DNA of 64,000 nt from NCBI GenBank assembly GCA_937989875.1, contig CALKBO010000017.1, positions 28,032-92,031 of the forward strand, in the 5' to 3' direction. Source of the stretch: an uncultured Collinsella sp. Its GTDB lineage: Bacteria > Actinomycetota > Coriobacteriia > Coriobacteriales > Coriobacteriaceae. Position 1 is the stretch's first letter, and the number at the start of each line of letters is the position of its first letter. The notes beneath the pieces are model-generated. The model made no database searches and was not told the origin of the DNA. It saw nothing but the letters and a program-made list of their open reading frames with translations. Positions 1 through 8,326 of the stretch are shown piece after piece. The translations under genes were made by a program, and so were the position numbers.

Positions 1-1245
1 CACTTTATTCGTGAGCGTCAGTTGTCCATTCGCGTCCGTGGTGCCGGAGCCAAGTAGTTTTTCCGAATTAGTAGTCGTGTCAGCGAAGCTCTTGTCTGTC
101 TTGTACAGCTCGAACTGAGCGCCCTCCACCAGACCGCCATCCTGGTCGAACTTGATAATGTCGGACTCGGGAACCGTCACGAGGTTGTACTTGAGCTTCA
201 TGTTGGAGTCGGTGGCGCCACGCTCCAAGTAGAAGAACTTGAGCGTGTGGCTGGTATCGTTAGCGAAGGTGTTGCCAGTGAAGCCCGAAGTGCCCCGCCC
301 CGCTTCCTGGAACTTTCTTAACAGCGTGCCGTTTGGGGAATCGTTAACCTTAATCTGGCCCGTTTGGAAGTCAATGGTCAGCTTAGCACTGGTGTGGATG
401 CCGCCAATGTCGCCCACGAGGACATCGTCAATGAACACCCAGACGTCGTCGTCGCCGGCGAACTCAAAGGTCATGGGATCGCCAGCGTTCGTTTTGCCAT
501 CCGTCGGCTGCACGAAGCGCGATGACATGGAGAGGCCGAAATAATGGTTGAGGGGTTTGCCATCGTTATAATTCGAGTCGCCGTTGTTCGACGACGTAAT
601 GCCGTTCCGGACGAGGCGGCCGTTCTCCTCCTTGAATACCTTATCGGCCGCATCGAAGGGGAAGAACTGGCCTACTGTCTGAGGCCCAGACCCCGCTTGC
701 TTAACGCCGGCAGCATTGTAGACATCAAATGCATTCTTATTGGCGTTGTACGCCGCGTAGTTCTGCGAGCTGTCATACTCGTAGTAGCCGCCCTTGACCC
801 GCAACAAACCCGTCACACCCATATGGGATATCTTGCCCGTATGGACGGAGGAATCAAACAGGTAGCCGAGGGATTCTCCCTCCCAGCGGTCGGTGAGTCT
901 CGGGTAACCACCGGCAAGAACGTTGTTCACGATGCCGGTGCGGACCTGGGAGCCACCCGTATACTTGTTAAGATCCTCGCTGGCTCCTTGATCCTTGAAC
1001 TGGAACAGGTGGTTTGCGTTGATGCCGCCGTTGCCGGAAACCGACAGATGGTCATCGGGATTCACCCAGTAATCAAACAGGTTGATCGTCGTCCCCGAGG
1101 GCGAAGTCGTCGTGACCGTGTGGTCCGAAAACGCTGCTTCCGCACGGGTCGGCAGGAAGAAACCCACCGTCAGCGCGACGGCGAGGGCCAGAACAATCGC
1201 ATATGGCGAGACCGGGCACAGCCCGCGACGACGGCCATAAGACAT
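1..1245 (-). CDS. Fibro-slime/SpaA-type surface adhesin, N-terminal part (cut by window edge)
   Basis: An open frame of 415 codons runs from an ATG at 1245 off the left edge. A basic start (RRR at residues 5-7), a hydrophobic stretch at about residues 16-31 and an AEA-A site near residue 37 form a Sec signal peptide. FFPFD near residue 196 and GDDDVWVFIDD near residue 264 are hallmarks of the PA14-like fibro-slime domain. A SpaA-like module (DQDGGLVEGAQFELYKTD) starts near residue 365. The same order is seen in the giant adhesin at the right end of the window, so the two are paralogues. The role is probably a sortase-anchored adhesin or pilus-like stalk, but the anchor lies outside the window. 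The SD sequence before this ATG is weak (GGTGG), so the start rests on the signal peptide. Confidence 0.8.
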   Translation of the reverse strand, partial: MSYGRRRGLCPVSPYAIVLALAVALTVGFFLPTRAEAAFSDHTVTTTSPSGTTINLFDYWVNPDDHLSVSGNGGINANHLFQFKDQGASEDLNKYTGGSQVRTGIVNNVLAGGYPRLTDRWEGESLGYLFDSSVHTGKISHMGVTGLLRVKGGYYEYDSSQNYAAYNANKNAFDVYNAAGVKQAGSGPQTVGQFFPFDAADKVFKEENGRLVRNGITSSNNGDSNYNDGKPLNHYFGLSMSSRFVQPTDGKTNAGDPMTFEFAGDDDVWVFIDDVLVGDIGGIHTSAKLTIDFQTGQIKVNDSPNGTLLRKFQEAGRGTSGFTGNTFANDTSHTLKFFYLERGATDSNMKLKYNLVTVPESDIIKFDQDGGLVEGAQFELYKTDKSFADTTTNSEKLLGSGTTDANGQLTLTNKV

Positions 1246-1554
1246 GACGGACCACCGCTCGCGCGGCCGGTGTCTACCAGGATGTTCCCTGCTGGGACCC
1301 CTCCCCGATAACATTATTCACGAGTAGAGACGTCGTCTCTCTGAGCTCCTGCATAATTTCCTCCCCAGTCACACGGCGACCTGCCCGGGCGCTCCCCGGG
1401 GGCCGAGGCAGTCTGGCACATGCCCGCAGTCGTTCATGGAATACCAACCCCAGCATATGTCTCTTAAGATATCTTAGTCTTTTTCTATGACAGTTTTTAT
1501 CTCATTACCGATGAAACCGGTTGCCAGTTGCCGGCTCAGTCCCTTTGTCACATT
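1246..1554. other. Intergenic region upstream of the left adhesin
   Basis: No convincing gene is present. An AT-rich stretch at about 1456-1505 contrasts with the GC-rich surroundings and probably holds the adhesin promoter on the minus strand; I could not assign -35/-10 boxes with confidence. A short dyad (AGAGACGACGTCTCT on the minus strand) lies near 1325-1340. At 1537-1554 there is a half copy of the interspersed CAAAGGGAC repeat, touching the stop codon of the M20 peptidase gene. Confidence 0.4.
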
Positions 1555-2982
1555 CTAGAGCGTGTGGAGCAGGGCGATGAGGAAGCGGATGCCTTGGAGG
1601 TAGGCGCGACGGGTGATGCGCTCGTTGGTGCCGTGGACGCCGCGGTCGCATTCGTCATCGTCGACCACGAAGGCGGAGAAACGGATACACTCGTGGCAAA
1701 TGCGCTGGTAGTTGGCGGCATCGGTTGCACCAATCACGGTCGAGGGCACGATGCTCATCGGCTCTTGGCCCACCGCAGACGATCCGTTTTCCTCCGTCCC
1801 CTTGGGATCACGGAAATAGCGGGCGGCGATGGCGCGGACGGCCTCGAGCCCCGGACCGCCCACGCGCGGGGATGGCGAGGGCTCGGAGCTGCCGGGGCCC
1901 AGCTCGATCTCGACTCGGCCAGCGAGCCCAGCGGCGGCAACGGCCTTGCGGCAGCAGGCCACAACATCGGCCACGCTCGTACCCTCGAGCATGCGGAAGT
2001 TGATATTGGCCCACATATCCTGCGGCATTACGTTGGCACCGGTACTGCCGCCTTCGATTTGCGTGGGCGCGCAGGTGGTGGTCACAAGCGGGTACAGCTT
2101 TTTGCTGGCGAGGCAGTCGCGCACGATGGCATCCTTGCTGGCAGCAATCTCGTCTGCGGTATAAAGCCCCAGCTCGACGAGCTGCGCGGCAAGCAAATCG
2201 GTCACACGCGCCGGCCACTCGATATCGCAGATCGCGGCAATGGCGCGGCTGAGCACTTCGAGCGACGTGCCACCGTAAGGGTTGGAAGAATGCCCGCCTT
2301 CGCTTCTCGTCTTGAGTACGATATCGGCATAGCCCTTCTCGGCAAGATCGGCATGCATAAGCCAACCCTCACCTGTGCCGTACTCGGCAGCCGGAACGAT
2401 ACGATAGTCACCCTCGTCGATCAGGTACTCAAGCTCAACGCCGCGCTCCTCGAGCGCGCGACCAATGGCACCCGCGCCGTACTGCGTAGTCTCCTCATCC
2501 TGGCCAAAGGCCAGCAGCAGGGTTCGTTCGTGTTGCCAGCCGTGCGCCAACGCATACTCAACGGCCTCCAGGATACCCGCAACCTGGTCTTTCATATCGA
2601 TGGCGCCGCGACCCCAAATATAGGTGTCGTCCACGTGCCCGCTAAAGGGATTGTGCGTCCAGTCTGTCTCGGTGCCCGGCACCACGGGAACCACGTCCAT
2701 GTGGCCCATGAGCATGACCGGCTTGAGGGCGGGGTCGATGCCGGCAAGCGTCACGAGCAGCGAATGGTCGATGAGCTCGACCTCGCCCGCCGCAAACACG
2801 CGCGGCCAGGCCTGCTGCATATAGGCGCGCAGGTCGGCAAACGCCTGCCAGTCCACCGCCTCGGCATCCATACTCGAAATGGTCGGAAACGACAGCACAC
2901 GGCCCAGGCGCTCGCATGCGCCGGCCTTGTCCAAATCGGCAAAATCATCCTCATGCGCAAAGAAGCGCCAAACCTCGGCCAT
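1555..2982 (-). CDS. M20 family metallopeptidase (carboxypeptidase S-like)
   Basis: A 475-aa cytosolic metallohydrolase that probably removes residues from peptides or N-acyl amino acids. GHMDVVP supplies a zinc-binding His and Asp, and FGQDEETTQ supplies the catalytic Glu and a metal ligand. GGHSSNPYGGTS belongs to the dimerisation (lid) domain typical of the CPS/PM20D1 branch. The length suits that branch. A longer start at 3036 is possible, but GAAAGGA lies just before the ATG at 2982. It sits 72 nt downstream of the amino-acid ABC ATPase gene on the same strand, which suggests that imported peptides or amino acids and this hydrolase belong to one pathway. The true substrate is unknown. 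Confidence 0.85.
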   Translation of the reverse strand: MAEVWRFFAHEDDFADLDKAGACERLGRVLSFPTISSMDAEAVDWQAFADLRAYMQQAWPRVFAAGEVELIDHSLLVTLAGIDPALKPVMLMGHMDVVPVVPGTETDWTHNPFSGHVDDTYIWGRGAIDMKDQVAGILEAVEYALAHGWQHERTLLLAFGQDEETTQYGAGAIGRALEERGVELEYLIDEGDYRIVPAAEYGTGEGWLMHADLAEKGYADIVLKTRSEGGHSSNPYGGTSLEVLSRAIAAICDIEWPARVTDLLAAQLVELGLYTADEIAASKDAIVRDCLASKKLYPLVTTTCAPTQIEGGSTGANVMPQDMWANINFRMLEGTSVADVVACCRKAVAAAGLAGRVEIELGPGSSEPSPSPRVGGPGLEAVRAIAARYFRDPKGTEENGSSAVGQEPMSIVPSTVIGATDAANYQRICHECIRFSAFVVDDDECDRGVHGTNERITRRAYLQGIRFLIALLHTL

Positions 2983-3054
2983 GACATCCTTTCGATTGTG
3001 ATGACGAGGGCCGCCCCACCGGAGCGGCCCTGCCACGTACGCGTTTGCGGTCGG

Positions 3055-3840
3055 TTATTTGTCCTCGAGATAACGCGAGAGGAACTCGCGGGTACGCTGG
3101 TGTTTGGGGTTGCCAAAGAGCTCGGCCGGCGCGGCATCCTCGAGCACCACGCCCTTGTCCATGAAGACCACGCGGTCGGACACCGTGCGGGCAAAGGCCA
3201 TCTCGTGCGTGACGACGACCATGGTCATGCCGTCGGCAGCGAGCTTGCGCATGACCTCGAGCACCTCGCCCACGATCTCGGGGTCGAGTGCGGAGGTCGG
3301 CTCGTCGAACAGCATGATCTGCGGATTCATACATAGGGCACGAGCGATGGCCACGCGCTGTTTTTGACCACCGGACAGGCGACCCACGGCGGCGTGCGCG
3401 AACTTCTCGAGCCCCACGCTCGTCAGATGCTCCATCGCGACCTTCTCGGCCTCGGCCTTGCTCATCTTTTTGAGCGTGACGGGCGCGAGCGTGCAGTTGT
3501 CGAGCACGTCCATGTTGTTGAACAGGTTAAAGCCCTGGAACACCATGCCGATGTCCTCACGCAGCTTGTTGATGTTGCAGCGCTCGGCCGTGAGGTCCTG
3601 GCCGTGGAACCAGATGTGGCCCGCGTCCGGGGTCTCGAGCAGGTTGAGGCAGCGCAGGAAGGTCGACTTACCCGAACCCGAGGCTCCGATAATAGTGACG
3701 ACCTCGCCGGGGTTAACGGACAGGTCGATGCCCTTGAGTACCTCGAGCGAGCCGAAGCTCTTGCGCAGGCCCTCGACGCGGATGAGCGGCTCATTGGTCT
3801 GTGCGGCGGCCGCGGTGCCGGTAGTGGCGGTATCTGCCAT
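3055..3840 (-). CDS. Polar amino-acid ABC transporter, ATP-binding protein
   Basis: A 261-aa ATPase of the GlnQ/HisP type. It shows Walker A (GASGSGKST), the signature LSGGQKQRVAIARAL, Walker B with catalytic Glu (IMLFDEPTSALD) and the switch His (VVVTHEMAFAR). The start is the ATG at 3840, preceded by GAGGAG. It powers import with the permease upstream (22 nt away) and the lipoprotein gene beyond it, in the order binding protein, permease, ATPase. The amino-acid specificity cannot be read from the sequence. Confidence 0.93.
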   Translation of the reverse strand: MADTATTGTAAAAQTNEPLIRVEGLRKSFGSLEVLKGIDLSVNPGEVVTIIGASGSGKSTFLRCLNLLETPDAGHIWFHGQDLTAERCNINKLREDIGMVFQGFNLFNNMDVLDNCTLAPVTLKKMSKAEAEKVAMEHLTSVGLEKFAHAAVGRLSGGQKQRVAIARALCMNPQIMLFDEPTSALDPEIVGEVLEVMRKLAADGMTMVVVTHEMAFARTVSDRVVFMDKGVVLEDAAPAELFGNPKHQRTREFLSRYLEDK

Positions 3841-3862
3841 GATGATTCTCCTCGTCTTGAGC

Positions 3863-5011
3863 CTAGTTGGAGCTGGGCAGCGTGACCGGAGCCTCGGCGC
3901 CAAGCTTTTTGCCAAAGGCCTCGAGCAGGCGGCTCGCCACGAGCGTCAGGATCAGGTAGACCACGAGCGCCACGCAGTAGACCTCCATCTGGCGGTAGTA
4001 CACGCCGGCGACGGTGGTGGTGGCGTACATGAGGTCAAACACGCCGATGACCGAAAGCACCGACGAATCCTTGATGTTGATGATGAGCTCGTTGGTGAGC
4101 GCCGGAATCGCGTTTTTAATGCCCTGGGGGAACACGACTTTGCGCATGGCTTGCCACTGCGACAGGCCCAGCGAGCGTGCTGCCTCGGCCTGGCCGGGAT
4201 CGATGGACTCGATGCCGCCGCGCAGGACCTCCATCATGTAGGCGGTGGAGTTGAGCGAGATGGTAACGAGGCCGGCGGTGAAGGTGCTCCAAATCTGGTT
4301 GGCCTGAGCGGTCTCGAAGCCCATGCCGCGCAAAACGGTGAAGCCCGCGTAATAGATGAGCAGACCCTGGACCATCATGGGCGTGCCGCGCACGATGGTG
4401 GAGTAGACGGTCGCAAAGCCGCGGCCGATACTCTTAAAGAAGCGCACCAGGTCGTTATCCACGCGGTCGAACGTCTGAATACGCAGGAACACAAAGAGCA
4501 GTGCCAGGAAGAATGCGATGACAGTGCCGAAGGTGGCAAGCGCGATGGTGATCTCGATACCGCGAATGAAGAAGTCCCCGCTCTTGTAGGTCATGTAGAC
4601 CAGGCTCGACAAAAAGTCGCTGGGGTTGGAGTCCGAGACAATGCTCACCTGCACCAGATCGATAAACGACATGACGCAACGGTCGACAAAGAAGATCGCC
4701 GCAATAGCAACGACGACATAACTGCCCAGGCGCGCGCCGCGACGGAAGCGCTCGGAAGCAAACGGCGACTTTTCGCGATAGTCGTTCCAGTGCATGAGCT
4801 TGGTGACCAACGCCGCCGCCGACACGACGAGCCAGGCCCAAAGAATCGCCCAAAGGCAATCCTGGAAGATACCGGTGGGGGCCAAGAAACTCATCGGCGT
4901 GGGGTTGCGCTGGCTAAACGCCAGGCCGAGCGCCGCGATGACGCTCGTGCCCAGGTATACATAACGGTGGTCGGCCTTGATAAAGGAGGCCAGACGATTA
5001 ATGGTTTTCAT
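3863..5011 (-). CDS. Polar amino-acid ABC transporter permease with N-terminal membrane extension
   Basis: 382 aa. The C-terminal half (about 150-375) is a HisM-type permease domain with an EAA-like loop (PGQAEAARSLGLSQWQAMRKVVFPQG). The first 140 residues add about three hydrophobic segments that ordinary HisM/GlnP permeases of roughly 220 aa lack. The ATG at 5011 is preceded by GGGAGG. It forms the membrane channel for the neighbouring ATPase and binding protein. The extension resembles that of long permeases whose permease domain is preceded by extra helices; whether it senses or binds anything is unknown. Confidence 0.9.
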   Translation of the reverse strand: MKTINRLASFIKADHRYVYLGTSVIAALGLAFSQRNPTPMSFLAPTGIFQDCLWAILWAWLVVSAAALVTKLMHWNDYREKSPFASERFRRGARLGSYVVVAIAAIFFVDRCVMSFIDLVQVSIVSDSNPSDFLSSLVYMTYKSGDFFIRGIEITIALATFGTVIAFFLALLFVFLRIQTFDRVDNDLVRFFKSIGRGFATVYSTIVRGTPMMVQGLLIYYAGFTVLRGMGFETAQANQIWSTFTAGLVTISLNSTAYMMEVLRGGIESIDPGQAEAARSLGLSQWQAMRKVVFPQGIKNAIPALTNELIINIKDSSVLSVIGVFDLMYATTTVAGVYYRQMEVYCVALVVYLILTLVASRLLEAFGKKLGAEAPVTLPSSN

Positions 5012-5020
5012 GCTGCCTCC

Positions 5021-5947
5021 CTATGCCGGCTGACGGTCGAGGCACGCGTCCCACATTTGGTCGCGCTCCTCTTGGCTAATGCCCTTGAGTGTCTTGTCGA
5101 TGAGCTTAAGCAGCTTGTCCGAGCCCTTGCGGCAGCCGACGTTTGCCGTGACTTCCTGCTTAAAGCCCTCGCCCTCGGCAAATCGAATCGGCACGATACC
5201 CGGGTTTTGGGCCATATAGCCCTTCTCGTTCTCGGTATTGTAGGTCACGGCGTCGCAGGTGCCTTGCAGCAGGTTCGAAAACACCGTGGGGACCGAATCG
5301 ACCGGGTTCTTGTGGACAACGCCCGGGATCTCGTCGATGACGGTGTCGAGCATGGTGTCCTTTTGGCCGAGGACCGTTGCGCCGCTAAAGTCGCTGAGCT
5401 TGGTCGCATTTTGGTAGGGCGAGCCCTCTTTTACGAACAGGCCAAAGTAGCCAATGAAGTACGGGTCGGAAAAGCCGACGGACTCCTCGCGCTCGGGCGT
5501 GGCGCTCATGCCGGCAATGATGAGGTCGATCTGGCCGTTGTTGAGCGAATCGATAAGACCCGAGAAGCTCTGCTTGACGGCAACGGGCTCGCCACCGAGG
5601 GCCTTGCAGACGATCTTGGCGATCTGCACGTCGTAACCATCGGCATAGGCGCCCTGCACGTTGTCGATGGGGATAGTGTACTTGCTGGCTTCGGAGACCT
5701 GCCAGTTGTACGGGGCGTAGGCCGCCTCCATGCCGATGCGGATCTTGTCCTTGCCGATCACGGAATCGGACAGGTCGTCGCGACCGCCGCCCGTCGTGGG
5801 CTGGACCACTTCCAGCGTGGATGGGCGCTGGCAACCGGCAAGTGCGCCGGCGACGACGGAAGCGCTCGCAGCAAACGCACTGCCTAAGAAGATACGACGG
5901 CTGCACACCGGCTGTGGATGCGCGTCGCGTTGATGGGGAGAATGCAT
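5021..5947 (-). CDS. Amino-acid ABC transporter substrate-binding lipoprotein
   Basis: A 308-aa SBP_bac_3 family protein. The N-terminus has twin arginines (CSRRIFLG), a hydrophobic run and a lipobox ending LAGC, so it is probably a membrane-anchored lipoprotein, perhaps Tat-exported. The body carries the family pattern RIGMEAAYAPYNW, with YDVQIAKIVCKALG and DLIIAGMSATPERE following. The start at 5947 (ATG after AGGGAAGGCAG) is preferred over an upstream in-frame start at 6034. It is the first gene of the importer operon, with the permease 9 nt downstream. Confidence 0.92.
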   Translation of the reverse strand: MHSPHQRDAHPQPVCSRRIFLGSAFAASASVVAGALAGCQRPSTLEVVQPTTGGGRDDLSDSVIGKDKIRIGMEAAYAPYNWQVSEASKYTIPIDNVQGAYADGYDVQIAKIVCKALGGEPVAVKQSFSGLIDSLNNGQIDLIIAGMSATPEREESVGFSDPYFIGYFGLFVKEGSPYQNATKLSDFSGATVLGQKDTMLDTVIDEIPGVVHKNPVDSVPTVFSNLLQGTCDAVTYNTENEKGYMAQNPGIVPIRFAEGEGFKQEVTANVGCRKGSDKLLKLIDKTLKGISQEERDQMWDACLDRQPA

Positions 5948-6014
5948 AATCTGCCTTCCCTGTTGAATCGTATGCTGACGACTTAACAGGATACCGCTCA
6001 GCGCTACCTCCAGC

Positions 6015-6038
6015 AAATGCATATATAAATGCATATAT
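6015..6038. promoter_or_regulatory. Tandem 12-bp direct repeat upstream of the amino-acid importer
   Basis: Two adjacent identical copies of AAATGCATATAT lie about 70 nt upstream of the lipoprotein start. The AT-rich repeated ATGCAT half-sites look like an operator or -10 region. Binding by an amino-acid-responsive repressor is a guess. Confidence 0.35.
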
Positions 6039-6065
6039 ACAAGTTTACGAACTGAAAACGATTGA

Positions 6066-6121
6066 TAGTCGTTGGGGACGTTCTTAAACGACTAGTCAAA
6101 CAAGAACGTCCCCAACGACTA
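6066..6121. repeat. 56-bp dyad repeat, copy 1 (GTCGTTGGGGACG type)
   Basis: A near-perfect palindrome. The arm TAGTCGTTGGGGACGTTCTT is matched by its complement at the far end, around a 16-nt loop containing ACTAGT. An almost identical 56-bp copy lies at 13031-13086, with one visible difference in the loop. It sits between the importer promoter region and the epimerase terminator. Confidence 0.8.
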
Positions 6122-6126
6122 GGCAT

Positions 6127-6171
6127 GAAAAAGGCAAGGCATAAACCTTCTGGTCATGCCTTGCCTTTTGA
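6127..6171. terminator. Hairpin with T/A tracts, likely terminator of the epimerase gene
   Basis: AAAAGGCAAGGCAT pairs with ATGCCTTGCCTTTT around a 13-nt loop, giving a 14-bp stem with a U-run on the minus strand. It lies about 55 nt beyond the stop at 6225 and suits rho-independent termination of the leftward gene. The loop text (ACCTTCTGGTCATGCC) recurs near 13239-13254, so the hairpin may derive from a repeat. Confidence 0.6.
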
Positions 6172-6224
6172 ATGACAAATTATCGCTCTGGACGGCGCGC
6201 AGCATCGACCGAGCGGCGGAACCT

Positions 6225-7118
6225 CTAGAGCAAGGTAACGCTAAAGCTGCGCTTGTCCGTCTCGCCGGGAGCCAAGGTGATGGTGTTGACCTTGTGCTCA
6301 AAGACGTCGTCCTCGGTGTCCGTGGTGGTATGACCGGTCCAGGGCTCGAGCGCCACAAACGGGGCGTCGTTGGCGGCAGACCACACGCCGATGTACTTAA
6401 AGCCCTCAAAGTCGATCTTGACGCCGTGGCCCGACTTGCGGCCGCGCAGCGTGAGCGTGGAGCCCGGGGTATCGGTGAACATGATGGCGTCGTTATCGAA
6501 GCTGCGGTGCGTGATGGGCAGTACGTCCGAGTTATCGGGAGCCTTGTAGCTACCCTCGAACGTCATGAGGCCATCGGGCGTGATGATGGGGGCCTCGTTG
6601 GTCCAAGCCTCGGTAAATGCCAGCTCGTAATCCTCGAACGCCTCGTCCTCGGCACCGGGAGCAGGTACGTTAAATGCGGGGTGGCCGCCCACCGAGAACG
6701 GCAGGTCCACGTCGCCGGTATTGGTGACGGCAAAGGTCTGGGTAAGTGTGGCGTCACCAGTCAGGGCATAGGTCATGTTGAGCTTAAAGTGGAACGGAAA
6801 GGCCTTGAGCGACTCGGGCGTGTCGGTGATCTCGTACGTTACCGAGGAGCCGTCCTCCGAAACCTCGACCAGCTTGTGCTCGACGATGCGCGCGAGGCCG
6901 TGGCGCGGCATCTCGCAGGTGCCAGCCGCAGACGTCGCCGTGTTGTTGCGCAGCGAGCCCACAATGGGGAACAGGATGGGCGCGTGCTTGCCCCAAAAGG
7001 CCGGGTCGCCCTGCCACAGATACTCGTTGCCGTTGAGGGCAAGGCTCGTGAGCTGGGCGCCCATGGAATCGATGGCCGCGGTGAGGCCGCCGCGCTTGAT
7101 GGTAGTGACGGTAGACAT
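6225..7118 (-). CDS. Aldose 1-epimerase family protein (LacX-like)
   Basis: 297 aa with the galactose-mutarotase beta-sandwich pattern: MPRHGLAR supplies the first conserved His region, VGGHPAFNVP the second, and ALEPWTGHT lies near the C-terminus. It probably interconverts alpha and beta anomers of a sugar or sugar phosphate in the cytosol. The ATG at 7118 follows GGAGGAAG; a start 8 codons upstream has no such support. It appears monocistronic, with a hairpin terminator downstream at 6127-6171. The substrate cannot be told from the sequence. Confidence 0.85.
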   Translation of the reverse strand: MSTVTTIKRGGLTAAIDSMGAQLTSLALNGNEYLWQGDPAFWGKHAPILFPIVGSLRNNTATSAAGTCEMPRHGLARIVEHKLVEVSEDGSSVTYEITDTPESLKAFPFHFKLNMTYALTGDATLTQTFAVTNTGDVDLPFSVGGHPAFNVPAPGAEDEAFEDYELAFTEAWTNEAPIITPDGLMTFEGSYKAPDNSDVLPITHRSFDNDAIMFTDTPGSTLTLRGRKSGHGVKIDFEGFKYIGVWSAANDAPFVALEPWTGHTTTDTEDDVFEHKVNTITLAPGETDKRSFSVTLL

Positions 7119-7197
7119 GCTACTTCCTCCAAAAGTAAACAATAGTGTCGAGGGCTATTGTCCCACTCTTGGCGGCGGGGTTGAGCGACAGGCGCAG

Positions 7198-8067
7198 TTA
7201 TTGAGCAATAGCGTAAAGGTCAAACCCGCCCTGCGGAGTGCTATCGACCGTATCGGGCGCCTGCGAGTTAAAGCTCACGGGAACCATGCGCTTTGAGGCG
7301 CGGAAGCGCGTGCCGTCGGTGGCGACGGGCGGTTCGTCGACGGTGAGCTCGTAGTCGCCGGGCTTGAGCTCGATGCCGTCACCAGCGGAATTGACGTATT
7401 GATACTCGTCAATCGTCTGCCCTTTGAGCGTACGCCCCACGATGTGGATGAGCATTTGGCTGTCGCCACGCGCGGTGTCCCACATCGCGCCGTCCTTGAC
7501 CTCGACCGACACATGTACCGAGCGCGTGCGGCTGAGCGATTGCTCGACAGACATCTCGACCTTGGCGGCGTCTTGACGCTGCTGCTCGACATGGCTCCAA
7601 ACGCTACCGATTGCCGAGCAGGCGATAACGCCGGCCATGAAGGCGATGAGGATGGGGCCGAGCGGAGAACGGCGGCCCGCGTCTTCCTCACGAGCCAGGT
7701 CGGGGCGATGTGTGGGCGCAGGCGCCTGGGCGCCTTGCGCGGGCACGTCGAGAATGCTGAAGGATGCCGTGCTGTCGGGGTCGATGGTGTGACGCGGCTG
7801 CGGGATCTTTGCCGGCGAGATGGACATGTCCGCCGGCTCACCGAGTGTGGCCGTGGCATCGGCCTTAGCCTCATCGGCCTCGGCTTGGGCCCAAGCCTGC
7901 TCAAAGGTCAGGGGCTCGGCGGCATCGGAGGCGGCATCAGGCTCGACAGCGGCATCGTTGCCGGTCTCGTCCTCGTCGCTCGACACGTCACGCGACGCGG
8001 GCTCGTCCCACTCCTCGTCCGGAGCCTCGCCCTCGCTATACCACCATTCAAAGTTATCGATATCCAT
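7198..8067 (-). CDS. Hypothetical single-pass membrane protein with acidic N-terminus
   Basis: 289 aa, not recognised. The first about 110 residues are very acidic and low in complexity (many D, E and A). A hydrophobic segment (GPILIAFMAGVIACSAIGSVW) at about residues 143-163 is the only membrane span. The remaining about 120 residues look like a folded extracytoplasmic domain ending in FDLYAIAQ. AAGGGGCG precedes the ATG at 8067. Codon usage resembles that of its neighbours. No function is proposed. Confidence 0.7.
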   Translation of the reverse strand: MDIDNFEWWYSEGEAPDEEWDEPASRDVSSDEDETGNDAAVEPDAASDAAEPLTFEQAWAQAEADEAKADATATLGEPADMSISPAKIPQPRHTIDPDSTASFSILDVPAQGAQAPAPTHRPDLAREEDAGRRSPLGPILIAFMAGVIACSAIGSVWSHVEQQRQDAAKVEMSVEQSLSRTRSVHVSVEVKDGAMWDTARGDSQMLIHIVGRTLKGQTIDEYQYVNSAGDGIELKPGDYELTVDEPPVATDGTRFRASKRMVPVSFNSQAPDTVDSTPQGGFDLYAIAQ

Positions 8068-8153
8068 ACGGGGCGCCCCTTAGGCCTCGCAAATAAACGC
8101 TTGCTAGCCTTATACCCCCAGACGGCACGGCGGCTCGCCGGCACAGATAGGAA

Positions 8154-8216
8154 AACCATCACAACATTCGACGCTTTTCCTCGTTTTCGAGATTTTCATC
8201 GAATGTTGTGACGGTT
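8154..8216. repeat. Dyad repeat with AACCATCACAA ends
   Basis: 18-bp arms (AACCATCACAACATTCGA and its complement, one mismatch) flank a 27-nt loop. It lies between the divergent unknown membrane protein and MFS genes. Its ends resemble those of the repeat at 33510-33548. Confidence 0.7.
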
Positions 8217-8236
8217 TGGGCGGCAGCCACGCCGCG

Positions 8237-8269
8237 AATGTGACAAAGGGACTGCCCCTTTGTCACATT
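8237..8269. repeat. CAAAGGGAC interspersed hairpin, copy at 8237
   Basis: A 33-bp dyad, AATGTGACAAAGGG against CCCTTTGTCACATT. It lies 58 nt upstream of the MFS start. Further copies lie at 10164, 11714, 22634 and 36000, with a half copy at 1537. Confidence 0.8.
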
Positions 8270-8326
8270 CTGTTAGAGTTGCAGGGATTGAATCCCGCTT
8301 ATTCATGCGACATTGGAGTGACAACC

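Noticed and set aside
1274..1456. 60-codon minus-strand frame upstream of the left adhesin
   Set aside because: No SD, Arg/Pro-rich start and no likeness to known small proteins; it more likely lies in the leader of the adhesin gene.
3458..5887. 809-codon open frame on the plus strand opposite the amino-acid importer
   Set aside because: Low-complexity, His/Arg/Val-rich translation antisense to clear transporter genes; a shadow of GC-rich codon usage.
8216..8326. 37-residue N-terminal extension of the MFS protein
   Set aside because: It would translate the CAAAGGGAC hairpin; the TTG at 8327 has a proper SD.
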